10,055 nucleotides of DNA. Origin: Caryophanales bacterium. GTDB taxonomy: Bacteria > Bacillota_I > Bacilli_A > RFN20 > CAG-826. Location of the stretch: assembly GCA_028726925.1 (NCBI GenBank), contig JAQYPI010000101.1, forward strand, positions 1-10,055. The letters are read 5' to 3'. A program made the position numbers and the translations under genes. Within the stretch, counting starts at the first letter, position 1. Each line of letters starts with the position of its first letter. Below, in pieces: positions 1 to 5,692 of this stretch. A model generated the notes under the pieces. The model was given only the letters and a program-made list of their open reading frames with translations. It was not told the DNA's origin and did not search any database.

Positions 1-300
1 GATCGCGTCTTCGTCCTCCACGGCCTCGATAACAAACGGCTCGATGAGGATCGAGGCGTCTTCTGCGGAAGCCCCGCCGACGCCGGCGAGTCCAAGGATG
101 CCGCCGGTCATGATGCCCGCGGTCGCGAGCCCGATGATCCCTTTCGACACGGCTTTCCCCGCCGCGGCGTACCGCGTGAGATCCTGATAGTCATAGACCT
201 CCCTCGCCTCGGTTTCGTCCGAGACGGGGGCGTTCTCGGGGGACGGGTCAAAAGATCCGTCCGTCCCTTCGATGTTGAAGATGTTGAATTCCTCGTCCAT
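1..300 (-). CDS. Unrecognised protein with one hydrophobic segment, N-terminal part only
   Basis: I do not recognise this gene. Reading leftward from the ATG at 300-298, the frame stays open for 100 codons to the window edge, so the C-terminus is missing. The protein starts MDEEFNIFNIEGTDG, is acidic and Pro/Ser/Thr-rich up to about residue 33, then has a short stretch YDYQDLTRYAAAGKAVSKG. Residues about 53-78 form a Gly/Ala/Ile-rich hydrophobic segment that could cross the membrane once, followed again by acidic sequence (EAVEDEDAI). The lysines before the hydrophobic stretch suggest a cytoplasmic N-terminus; this is inference. The start is chosen because it is the first ATG after a good promoter, although no Shine-Dalgarno sequence precedes it. 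The codon use resembles the neighbouring genes, with many NNC codons, which supports real coding. The gene is divergent from the HAD gene at 385. Confidence 0.7.
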   Translation of the reverse strand, partial: MDEEFNIFNIEGTDGSFDPSPENAPVSDETEAREVYDYQDLTRYAAAGKAVSKGIIGLATAGIMTGGILGLAGVGGASAEDASILIEPFVIEAVEDEDAI

Positions 301-312
301 AGCTATGGCTTT

Positions 313-340
313 ACTATAGCAATTTTTCGGGCATTTTCAA
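313..340 (-). promoter_or_regulatory. Leftward sigma-A-type promoter with a start codon almost at the transcript end
   Basis: On the minus strand TTGAAA (340-335) is followed after 16 bases by TATAGT (318-313), a good sigma-70/sigma-A match. Only 12 bases lie between the -10 hexamer and the ATG at 300. A transcript starting about 7 bases after the hexamer (A at 306) would have a leader of about 6 nucleotides with no room for a ribosome binding site. Near-leaderless initiation is inferred. Confidence 0.6.
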
Positions 341-368
341 TTCGCGTAGGTGCGCGCGATTCGCGAAT
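340..368. promoter_or_regulatory. Palindrome and half-site between divergent promoters (possible operator)
   Basis: ATTCGCGAAT at 359-368 is a perfect 10-bp palindrome. A further copy of its half, ATTCGCG, lies at 340-346, so the spacing between equivalent bases is 19 bp, close to two helical turns. The palindrome ends 4 bases upstream of the rightward -10 hexamer and the half-site abuts the leftward -35. This arrangement suits a repressor or activator acting on one or both genes. No regulator gene is visible nearby, and a 10-bp palindrome can occur by chance. Confidence 0.3.
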
Positions 369-372
369 GGTC

Positions 373-378
373 TATGAT
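373..378 (+). promoter_or_regulatory. -10 element of the HAD gene, leaderless arrangement
   Basis: TATGAT at 373-378 lies 6 bases before the ATG at 385. A transcript starting 7 bases after the hexamer would begin exactly on that A, giving a leaderless message. No convincing -35 is seen at 348-355 (GTGCGC region), so the promoter may depend on an activator or be weak. The element sits inside the longer possible frame starting at 367, which argues for 385 as the true start. Confidence 0.5.
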
Positions 379-384
379 AGAGTC

Positions 385-1419
385 ATGAAAAGCGTTGCCC
401 TTCTCTTTGATCTCGACGGAACCCTGTGGGATGCTTCCTTCCCCGTCGCGGAAGCTTGGACCGAGGCCGGCCAGAAGATCCTCGGCCCTTCCTTTTCCTT
501 GACGGGCGCGCAAGTCCGCTCCCTCATGGGCATGAAGATGGACGATATCATCGCATCCATCGCTCCGGGGATGAGCCCCGAGGAACGCCAAGAGTTCTCG
601 TATGCCCTCTTGTCCGCGGAAAACGAATATTTGGCCACCCATCCTGGCTCCTTGTTCCCCGAGGAAAAGGAAACCCTCGCGGAACTGAAGCGTCAAGGTT
701 ACCGTCTTTTCATCGTCTCGAATTGCCAAAAAGGATACATCGAGAATTTCCTGCCCCTTGTCGAAGACGGGACGTTCGAGGACCATCTCTGCTGGGGCGA
801 TACGAAGGCGGAGAAGAACGTGACGATGCTCGCCTTGATGCAAAAGCACGGAATCCGCGATGCTCTCTATATCGGTGATACCCGAGGCGATGAAACCCAA
901 TCCCGCCTCGCCTCCTTGCCTTTCCTTTTCGCCGCGTACGGCTTTGGAGAAGCCCTGGCCCCCGATGGAACCGCTTATGCCTTTTCCGAGATTCCCGGGG
1001 CGATCGAACTCATTCTCAGCAGGAAAAAGAAGGGGAGCATTCCTTCGTTTTCTAGCGAAAAAGCTCATTTGTCTCCCTCGAACAATCCCTATTTCACGGA
1101 CGATGAACTTGCTGACCTACGGGACAAACTTGCCAAGATCGATGGCCCGGAAGACCAAAGGAGTTTCCTCGCCCTCGTGGATTCTTACATCCAAAAGAAC
1201 GGAACCTCGGACAAGGAATACGCGGGATTCCGCGAAGCCGTCGAAGCGGCGATATCCTTGCTTGATGGCACCTACCAATTCAACGACGTCGGGAAGAGTT
1301 CCGTCCTCTTCCTCGCGATGCAGAATTTCTATTTCTTCTGCTTTTATCTTGGAATCCTCGTCATCGAAAATCAGGAAGAGCTTTTCCTTCGCTTGGGAGG
1401 AGCCGTCCCCAAGGCTTAG
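385..1419 (+). CDS. HAD-superfamily hydrolase (phosphoglycolate phosphatase-like) with an unknown C-terminal domain
   Basis: The 344-aa protein has all four HAD motifs. Motif I is DLDGT at residues 9-13 (nucleophile Asp9, acid/base Asp11). Motif II is Ser112 in FIVSN, motif III is probably Lys141 or Lys144, and motif IV is GDTRGDE at 164-170. The helical stretch between motifs I and II resembles the cap of the Gph/PGMB-type phosphatases, which remove phosphate from small metabolites; the substrate cannot be told. The HAD fold should end near residue 211. A basic linker (RKKKGS, about 213-218) leads to about 110-130 extra residues that I do not recognise, including a hydrophobic stretch with the aromatic-rich core NFYFFCFYLGILVI. 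Members of this family are usually 210-230 aa, so this is a two-domain version. The ATG at 385 is preferred over 367 because motif I then starts near residue 9 as usual and because the -10 hexamer overlaps the extra codons. It is likely a cytoplasmic enzyme; the C-terminal part may bind a partner or a membrane. Confidence 0.88.
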   Translation: MKSVALLFDLDGTLWDASFPVAEAWTEAGQKILGPSFSLTGAQVRSLMGMKMDDIIASIAPGMSPEERQEFSYALLSAENEYLATHPGSLFPEEKETLAELKRQGYRLFIVSNCQKGYIENFLPLVEDGTFEDHLCWGDTKAEKNVTMLALMQKHGIRDALYIGDTRGDETQSRLASLPFLFAAYGFGEALAPDGTAYAFSEIPGAIELILSRKKKGSIPSFSSEKAHLSPSNNPYFTDDELADLRDKLAKIDGPEDQRSFLALVDSYIQKNGTSDKEYAGFREAVEAAISLLDGTYQFNDVGKSSVLFLAMQNFYFFCFYLGILVIENQEELFLRLGGAVPKA

Positions 1420-1423
1420 TTCC

Positions 1424-1453
1424 TTGCAAAGCAAGAATGGGAGCGATTAGAAT
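1424..1453 (+). promoter_or_regulatory. Promoter of the three-gene unit, leaderless arrangement
   Basis: TTGCAA (1424-1429), an 18-base spacer and TAGAAT (1448-1453) form a reasonable sigma-A promoter in the 41-base gap after the HAD gene. The ATG at 1461 begins 8 bases after the -10 hexamer, so the transcript would start on or next to the start codon. A small inverted repeat CTTGC-AAA-GCAAG (1423-1435) overlaps the -35. It has no T-run and does not look like a terminator. Confidence 0.5.
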
Positions 1454-1460
1454 ACAAAAG

Positions 1461-1772
1461 ATGGATGTCCCACAGGATAAAAACGCACGCCTGAACGAAC
1501 TTTTGGCGAAGACGGATCGCAAGAACCGGGAGATTTCGCGCATTTCGGAGGAAGCCGATGCCGCTTTGGCCCCGACTTTTCTCGCCGCAAAAGCCAATCA
1601 CGATTTCGTTCTTTCCGCCGCCGAGAGGGAAATCGCGGAATCGACGAACGCGCTCAAGCTTTGCACCGAAAAAGCCATCTCGGACATGGATGGCAAACTG
1701 ACGGAACGCCTCTATCGCCTCTATCGCACGCTCGAAGGGAAAAACGAAGATGGGGAAGAAGAAAGAGCTTAG
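1461..1772 (+). CDS. Small hydrophilic helical protein, first gene of the unknown trio
   Basis: I do not recognise this 103-aa protein. It begins MDVPQDKNARLNELLAKTD, is rich in Ala, Glu, Lys, Arg and Leu, contains very few helix breakers, and is probably a helical bundle or coiled coil. There is no signal peptide and no membrane segment, so it should be cytoplasmic. The C-terminus is acidic (GKNEDGEEERA). An upstream in-frame ATG at 1437 would add eight residues. I prefer 1461 because the -10 hexamer TAGAAT lies between the two starts and neither start has a clear Shine-Dalgarno. The 3' end overlaps the next gene by 23 bases, which suggests coupled translation. A short pattern APTFLAAK near the middle resembles EPSFAAR in the next protein, so the two may be diverged duplicates; the match is weak. 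A structural or adaptor role in a complex with the membrane protein downstream is inference. Confidence 0.72.
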   Translation: MDVPQDKNARLNELLAKTDRKNREISRISEEADAALAPTFLAAKANHDFVLSAAEREIAESTNALKLCTEKAISDMDGKLTERLYRLYRTLEGKNEDGEEERA

Positions 1773-2040
1773 GGAAATCAAAGCCCAAACCAAGGCGATC
1801 GCCGATCGTTCGAAGGATCTGCACCTCGAGAACGAATCCCGCATCGCCGCCCTCCTCGATGCCATCGAGCCCTCTTTCGCCGCGCGCATCGACGAGGCAA
1901 ACCGCCATATCGCCGATCTCGGCGACCAAAGGGATTCTTTCGACGCGAAATTCTCCGAGGAGGTTCGCCGTTTCAATGACGCCTCGCTCGCTTTCCATTC
2001 CGAGCTCGATGATTTGCTAGGAGGATATGTTCATGACTGA
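1750..2040 (+). CDS. Small charged helical protein, second gene of the unknown trio
   Basis: This 96-aa protein of unknown function starts MGKKKELREIKAQTKAIAD and continues as an almost uninterrupted charged, Ala/Leu/Ile-patterned sequence typical of long helices or a coiled-coil hairpin. It ends ELDDLLGGYVHD. It has no membrane segment or signal peptide and no recognisable catalytic motif. A weak ribosome binding site AAGGGA (1735-1740) lies 9 bases before the ATG, inside the preceding gene. The frame overlaps the preceding gene by 23 bases and the following one by 8, so all three are probably made from one mRNA with coupled translation. The size and tandem arrangement recall WXG100 pairs, but no Trp-x-Gly motif is present, so I do not make that assignment. 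Confidence 0.75.
   Translation: MGKKKELREIKAQTKAIADRSKDLHLENESRIAALLDAIEPSFAARIDEANRHIADLGDQRDSFDAKFSEEVRRFNDASLAFHSELDDLLGGYVHD
2019..2024 (+). promoter_or_regulatory. Ribosome binding site that sets the start of the large membrane gene
   Basis: AGGAGG at 2019-2024 is a perfect Shine-Dalgarno sequence. It lies 8 bases before the ATG at 2033 but only 2 bases before the in-frame ATG at 2027, which is too close. The start is therefore placed at 2033. The site lies within the last codons of the preceding gene. Confidence 0.8.
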
Positions 2041-3907
2041 CGACAAGAAAACGCCGATCAAGGAGCAAATCGCTTCCGCCGAGAAACAGAAGGATGCCGC
2101 CATTGCGATCTTGCAAGAAGAGACTGCGACCCAAGAGCAGATCGCTTCCTGCGGGATCGATTCCGTCTCCCTTCCCAAAACCGAGGAAGCCTTTTCCCAT
2201 TCCCCGACCGCCCTCGAGAAGCTCATCGAGACCCGCGGGGCGATGGAATCCCTCCTAGAAAAAGCCAAGAAAGTCAAAGCCTCCCTTGCCGCGTTTGAGA
2301 ACGCCGAACGTGTTTGCGAAGACATCCTTTACGAAACCAAGGTCCTCTCGGAGCAAGAACGGTTCGGCGATGCCTTGCGTTCCGTGGTCCGGATCAAGGA
2401 TTTCCTCGATCTCGACTTTGGCTTCGAGACGAAATGCAAGGGGCTCCTTTCCGAGATCCTCGCCTGGTCCCTCGTCAAGCTCACGATTCTCGATGGGAAG
2501 AAACGCTACGCCGACGAAAAGGATTCCCTTCCCCTCGAGATGCTCCTCGCCTTGAAGGAGGACGCCAAAGCCCTTCCCTGCGCCTATCACGATGAAGCGG
2601 AAAAAGCCGCCCTGGTTGAGGAATCCCTCGCCCTCGTCGCCTCGTATTACATCGCCCTTGGGAACGCCACCTCGATCGCGGACCTTTCCGAGCGGCTTCT
2701 TGAGGTCGCCGACGCGAAGAACGTCCCATCCATCCAGAATCCCCGGGTCGCCCGCATCCTCGATGCCTTCCAAGACGGATGCCTCGCCGCTTATTGCCGC
2801 TTCGCCCGCCTTCTTGATTCGCCTTCCGCTTCTTATGAAGATGCCCTCGCTTTGTTCCGCCTCAAACCCTATTTCGCGGAAGGAGCAATCGACGTGCCGC
2901 TTTTCGCCGAGCCGGAGGACGAGCCCGCCTTCCGCCTCGCGTTCTTCAAAAACGCCTGCCTCAAGGAAAGCGATGAGGCGTTCGCGTCCCGGTGCAACGA
3001 GATGCTCTCCGCCCTTAAGGGGGAGGACCAGGGCCTTGTTGACCTCCTCGCCGCCTTGCTATGCGAAGAAAGCCTGAGCACCGAGAAAAGAAAGCACTGG
3101 AACCTCCTTTACCTGAGTCTCTCTTTTGAGAGGAAGATCGATGTTCTCGTCGCCCTCAAAGGGGCCCCCGAGGCCTTGATCGCCCCTTTGTTCGAGGAAG
3201 CGGAAGAAACCCCGAAGAAGGCCATCGACCTCGACAAGAAGGCCGCCGCGCTGCTCGAGCTCATGGAATCCTTGCCACCGACCTTGTCTGGCCGTTGCCG
3301 CAAGATGGTCGCCGGCTTGACCCGCTCCCCCCATGCCCGCCGCGTGATCGAGAAATCCTCGTCCCCCGCCCCCCGCGCCTTGCTATCTAAAAAAGCCAAA
3401 TTCAAGAATCCCTTGGGCAAGAAAGAGAAAAACACCAAGGTCAAGGAATGGTCCCGTTCGAGGCTCGCGCTCTTTTGGGTTTTGGCCTTCCTTTTGCCCG
3501 TCCTCCTTTGTTTCGGTGACGCCGTTTATCTCTATTTCTATTGGAGAGAGGATGCCCTTTATCCCTTCTATCTCCTCATCCCCCTCGTCGTCCTGCTGGT
3601 CGATATCATGGTGATCACGTATCTCCATGCCGGGCGCGATGAACGCCCTTCGGCTCGCGTGCGGCGGGGGCTTGGGTTCTTTGGCATCCTCTTTGGGGTC
3701 GCCGCTTTGCTTTGCTATGCCTGGCCGACCCTCCTCCCCTTCCTCGCCCCGTATGGCTATACCCTCATCATCGGCGGGGCCCTCTTCTTGTTCCTCGGCT
3801 ATTTCGGTTTCCGCGATAAGAAGAAGTGCTGGGATTTCATCCTGTTCCTGCCTCTATTGCTCGTCGAGCTTGCTTCCCTCGCCTTCTTGGTGCTGTCCCT
3901 GATGTAA
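2033..3907 (+). CDS. Large helical cytoplasmic region with five C-terminal membrane segments, third gene of the unknown trio
   Basis: I do not recognise this 624-aa protein. Residues 1-110 look like coiled coil (Gln/Glu/Ala/Lys-rich, for example KEQIASAEKQKDAAIAIL). Residues about 110-430 are a soluble Leu/Ala/Glu-rich region with the look of an alpha-helical repeat or solenoid, and no catalytic motif was found. Residues about 430-476 are strongly basic and Ser/Pro-rich. Five hydrophobic segments follow, at about 478-503, 511-537, 546-564, 576-593 and 601-624; the last ends at the C-terminus. The basic stretch before the first segment and the RDKKK before the last indicate by the positive-inside rule that the soluble part faces the cytoplasm and the C-terminus ends outside. 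The gene overlaps its upstream neighbour by 8 bases. A membrane-anchored scaffold that recruits the two small proteins is a plausible inference, not shown. There is no transporter, kinase, protease or secretion-ATPase signature. Confidence 0.85.
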   Translation: MTDDKKTPIKEQIASAEKQKDAAIAILQEETATQEQIASCGIDSVSLPKTEEAFSHSPTALEKLIETRGAMESLLEKAKKVKASLAAFENAERVCEDILYETKVLSEQERFGDALRSVVRIKDFLDLDFGFETKCKGLLSEILAWSLVKLTILDGKKRYADEKDSLPLEMLLALKEDAKALPCAYHDEAEKAALVEESLALVASYYIALGNATSIADLSERLLEVADAKNVPSIQNPRVARILDAFQDGCLAAYCRFARLLDSPSASYEDALALFRLKPYFAEGAIDVPLFAEPEDEPAFRLAFFKNACLKESDEAFASRCNEMLSALKGEDQGLVDLLAALLCEESLSTEKRKHWNLLYLSLSFERKIDVLVALKGAPEALIAPLFEEAEETPKKAIDLDKKAAALLELMESLPPTLSGRCRKMVAGLTRSPHARRVIEKSSSPAPRALLSKKAKFKNPLGKKEKNTKVKEWSRSRLALFWVLAFLLPVLLCFGDAVYLYFYWREDALYPFYLLIPLVVLLVDIMVITYLHAGRDERPSARVRRGLGFFGILFGVAALLCYAWPTLLPFLAPYGYTLIIGGALFLFLGYFGFRDKKKCWDFILFLPLLLVELASLAFLVLSLM

Positions 3908-3947
3908 AAAGGACGCGACCCATCCCATCGTTTTCCTCTTTTTCCGG

Positions 3948-3967
3948 AACAAAAACCCCTTTTTGTT
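3948..3967 (+). terminator. AT-rich hairpin after the unknown trio (weak terminator candidate)
   Basis: AACAAAAA (3948-3955) can pair with TTTTTGTT (3960-3967) around a CCCC loop, giving an 8-bp stem. The stem has only one G-C pair and the downstream tract TTGCTTTTTG is broken, so termination would be weak. It is the only candidate in the 124-base gap between 3908 and 4031. Confidence 0.3.
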
Positions 3968-3999
3968 TTGCTTTTTGCTTCTTTCCCCTCGCGTGTGCG

Positions 4000-4025
4000 T
4001 GATAAAATCTTCCTATCAAAGGAGG
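4000..4025 (+). promoter_or_regulatory. Extended -10 promoter and strong ribosome binding site of the DUF1508 gene
   Basis: TGA-TAAAAT at 4000-4008 matches an extended -10 element (TGn followed by the hexamer). No good -35 lies at the usual distance; TTGCTT at 3975-3980 is 22 bases away. Transcription should begin near 4015. AAAGGAGG at 4018-4025, 6 bases before the ATG at 4032, is a near-perfect Shine-Dalgarno sequence and fixes the start. This gene therefore has a short normal leader, unlike four other gene heads in the window. Confidence 0.65.
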
Positions 4026-4031
4026 ATTACC

Positions 4032-5636
4032 ATGTCCGAACCGAAAAAGAAGAAATGCCTGGCTTTCCCGCTAGGCCTGATCCTGGGGATCCTTTCGATT
4101 GCCGCGCTTGCCCTCGCGACCGTCCTGAATGCGATTCCCGCCGAATCCGCCCGCGGAAACGGGCCCTTCGGCACCGTCGTCGCCATCAAGGATTTCCTCA
4201 CGGGCTTCACCTTTGCCCAGGACGCCTTGAAGGGAGCCGTCCTCGCCGCGATCATCGCGATCGCCCTCGTCATCATCCTGCTCGTCATGACGCTCGTCGC
4301 CATCAAGAGGAATCCCAAGAAGGTCGCAAGCGGCATCGCCGTCACGATCCTCTCGGTCTACGATTCCTATCTTCTCTCCTTCGGTCTCAACGCCATCTTG
4401 GCGCGCAACGTCTCCAAATCCGAGGGAGCCATCATCCTGGTCATCGCCCTCGTCGCGTTCGCCGCGTCCTTGACGCTTGGCATCGACTTGCTTGCCGGCC
4501 TCATCCGCGGGAAGAAAGAAGCCGCCACGGAAGAAGCGGTTGAAGAAAAGCCGGAAGAACCGGCTGAACCCAAAGAAGAAGCCGCCCCCGTCGCGGAAGA
4601 AGAACCCGTGAAGGAAGAAGAAACCCCGACCGAGGAACCCGTCGAAGAGAAAGCCGAGGAACCCGTCGAAGAAAAGGCTGAAGAGCCTGCCGAGGAAGCC
4701 AAGGAAGAACCCGCTCCCGTCGCGGAAGAAGAACCCGTGCAGGAAGAAGAACCCGTGCAGGAAGAAACCCCTGTCGAGCAACCCGTCGAGGAACCCAAAG
4801 AGGAACCCGCGCCCGTCGAAGAGAAAGCCGAAGAACCCGTCGAGGAAGCCCCGGCAGAGCCCGTCAAGCAAGAAACCCCCGTCAAAGAGGTCAAGACCCT
4901 CGGCAAATACGAGGTTTTCCCCGAAGCTGGTTTCTTCAAATACCGTCTCAAGGCCAACAACGGCCAGATCCTCTTGGTCTCGAATTCCTACAAGACCCTG
5001 AACGGGGCCATCAAAGGCATCGAGACGTTCCGCAAGAACGTCGAGGTCGGCACCCACAAGGTCATCACCGACAAGAAGGGCCGCGGTCAGTGGCGCATCT
5101 TCACCGCGAATGAAGGCCGCCTCGTCGTCGCCGGGGAAATCTATCCGGACGCGGCTCGCGCCCAAAGCGCCCTCGACAGCGTCCTTCGCTTCTACGCGAC
5201 CGACAAAGTCGTCCACCTTGAGGAAATCCCGGACGAGGAAATCCGCGAATGGAAAGCATCCCTCGCCGAGATCAAGCCTTCCGCGAACGGAAAAATCGAG
5301 ATCGTCCTCGACGAGAACAAGAAATTCATCGGTCGCCTCCGCGCCTCGAATGGCCAATTCCTCTTCGAGACGAGCCCCTATTCCACCAAGGCTGGCTTGC
5401 TTTCCGGCATCGCCTCCATCAAGAGCAAAGCGGAAGCGGGGAACGTCAACGTCACCTGCGACAAGCAAGGCTCCTATCAATTCAAGGTGTTCGCCGACAA
5501 CGGCATGGTCCTCGTGATGGGACACACCTATCCTTCTCTTGAGAACGCGGTTTCCGCCGCGAACAGCATGCGGAACTTCCTCGCCGGGGAAGCGAAGGTC
5601 GTCGACCTCACGAAGCCGGAACCCGAGAAAGAATGA
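4032..5636 (+). CDS. Membrane-anchored DUF1508 (YegP-type) repeat protein with Glu/Pro-rich linker
   Basis: This 534-aa protein has three parts. (1) Four hydrophobic segments lie at about 10-31, 66-91, 98-122 and 131-158. KKKK at 5-8, KRNPKK at 92-97 and RGKK at 159-162 put the N-terminus, the middle loop and the tail in the cytoplasm. (2) About 163-285 is a low-complexity linker of EEP, EEKAEEP and similar units, strongly acidic and probably disordered. (3) From 291 to 517 there are four DUF1508-like motifs (about 291-337, 342-388, 419-466 and 473-517). They share a beta strand, xANxG, a hydrophobic strand, then Y and a helix; examples are YRLKANNGQILL and GRLRASNGQFLF. DUF1508 proteins such as E. 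coli YegP are usually small, soluble, two-motif proteins of unknown function, so this carries two YegP-like units tethered to the inner face of the membrane. The start is set by a strong ribosome binding site. It has its own promoter and terminator, so it is probably monocistronic. Confidence 0.88.
   Translation: MSEPKKKKCLAFPLGLILGILSIAALALATVLNAIPAESARGNGPFGTVVAIKDFLTGFTFAQDALKGAVLAAIIAIALVIILLVMTLVAIKRNPKKVASGIAVTILSVYDSYLLSFGLNAILARNVSKSEGAIILVIALVAFAASLTLGIDLLAGLIRGKKEAATEEAVEEKPEEPAEPKEEAAPVAEEEPVKEEETPTEEPVEEKAEEPVEEKAEEPAEEAKEEPAPVAEEEPVQEEEPVQEETPVEQPVEEPKEEPAPVEEKAEEPVEEAPAEPVKQETPVKEVKTLGKYEVFPEAGFFKYRLKANNGQILLVSNSYKTLNGAIKGIETFRKNVEVGTHKVITDKKGRGQWRIFTANEGRLVVAGEIYPDAARAQSALDSVLRFYATDKVVHLEEIPDEEIREWKASLAEIKPSANGKIEIVLDENKKFIGRLRASNGQFLFETSPYSTKAGLLSGIASIKSKAEAGNVNVTCDKQGSYQFKVFADNGMVLVMGHTYPSLENAVSAANSMRNFLAGEAKVVDLTKPEPEKE
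4587..4766 (+). repeat. In-frame repeats in the Glu/Pro-rich linker
   Basis: A 24-base unit at 4587-4610 recurs identically at 4716-4739, 129 bases (43 codons) apart. An 18-base unit at 4731-4748 is repeated directly at 4749-4766, encoding EPVQEE twice. Between them are imperfect copies encoding EEPVEEKA. All repeat lengths are multiples of three, so slippage would change the linker length without breaking the frame. Confidence 0.8.
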
Positions 5637-5645
5637 CGAAGTCGC

Positions 5646-5672
5646 AAAGGGCCGGTTTTCGGCCCTTTCTTT
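5646..5672 (+). terminator. Intrinsic terminator after the DUF1508 gene
   Basis: AAAGGGCCG (5646-5654) pairs perfectly with CGGCCCTTT (5660-5668) around a 5-base GTTTT loop. The T-rich end of the stem continues as TTTCTTTAT. It begins 10 bases after the stop codon. The 24 bases between the stem and the next start hold little room for a promoter, so uridine kinase may depend partly on read-through. Confidence 0.85.
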
Positions 5673-5692
5673 ATGCCAAGAAAGGATAACGT

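Noticed and set aside
337..1068. Open frame of 243 codons on the minus strand opposite the HAD gene
   Set aside because: The plus strand carries all four HAD motifs; the minus translation shows no recognisable motif and would overlap the whole divergent promoter region.
1423..1435. Small inverted repeat CTTGC-AAA-GCAAG as a terminator of the HAD gene
   Set aside because: The stem is only 5 bp and no T-run follows; it overlaps the -35 of the next promoter.
1461..2040. WXG100/ESAT-6-like pair (type VII secretion substrates)
   Set aside because: Size, helicity and tandem order fit, but neither protein has Trp-x-Gly and no FtsK/SpoIIIE-type ATPase or other secretion component is in the window.
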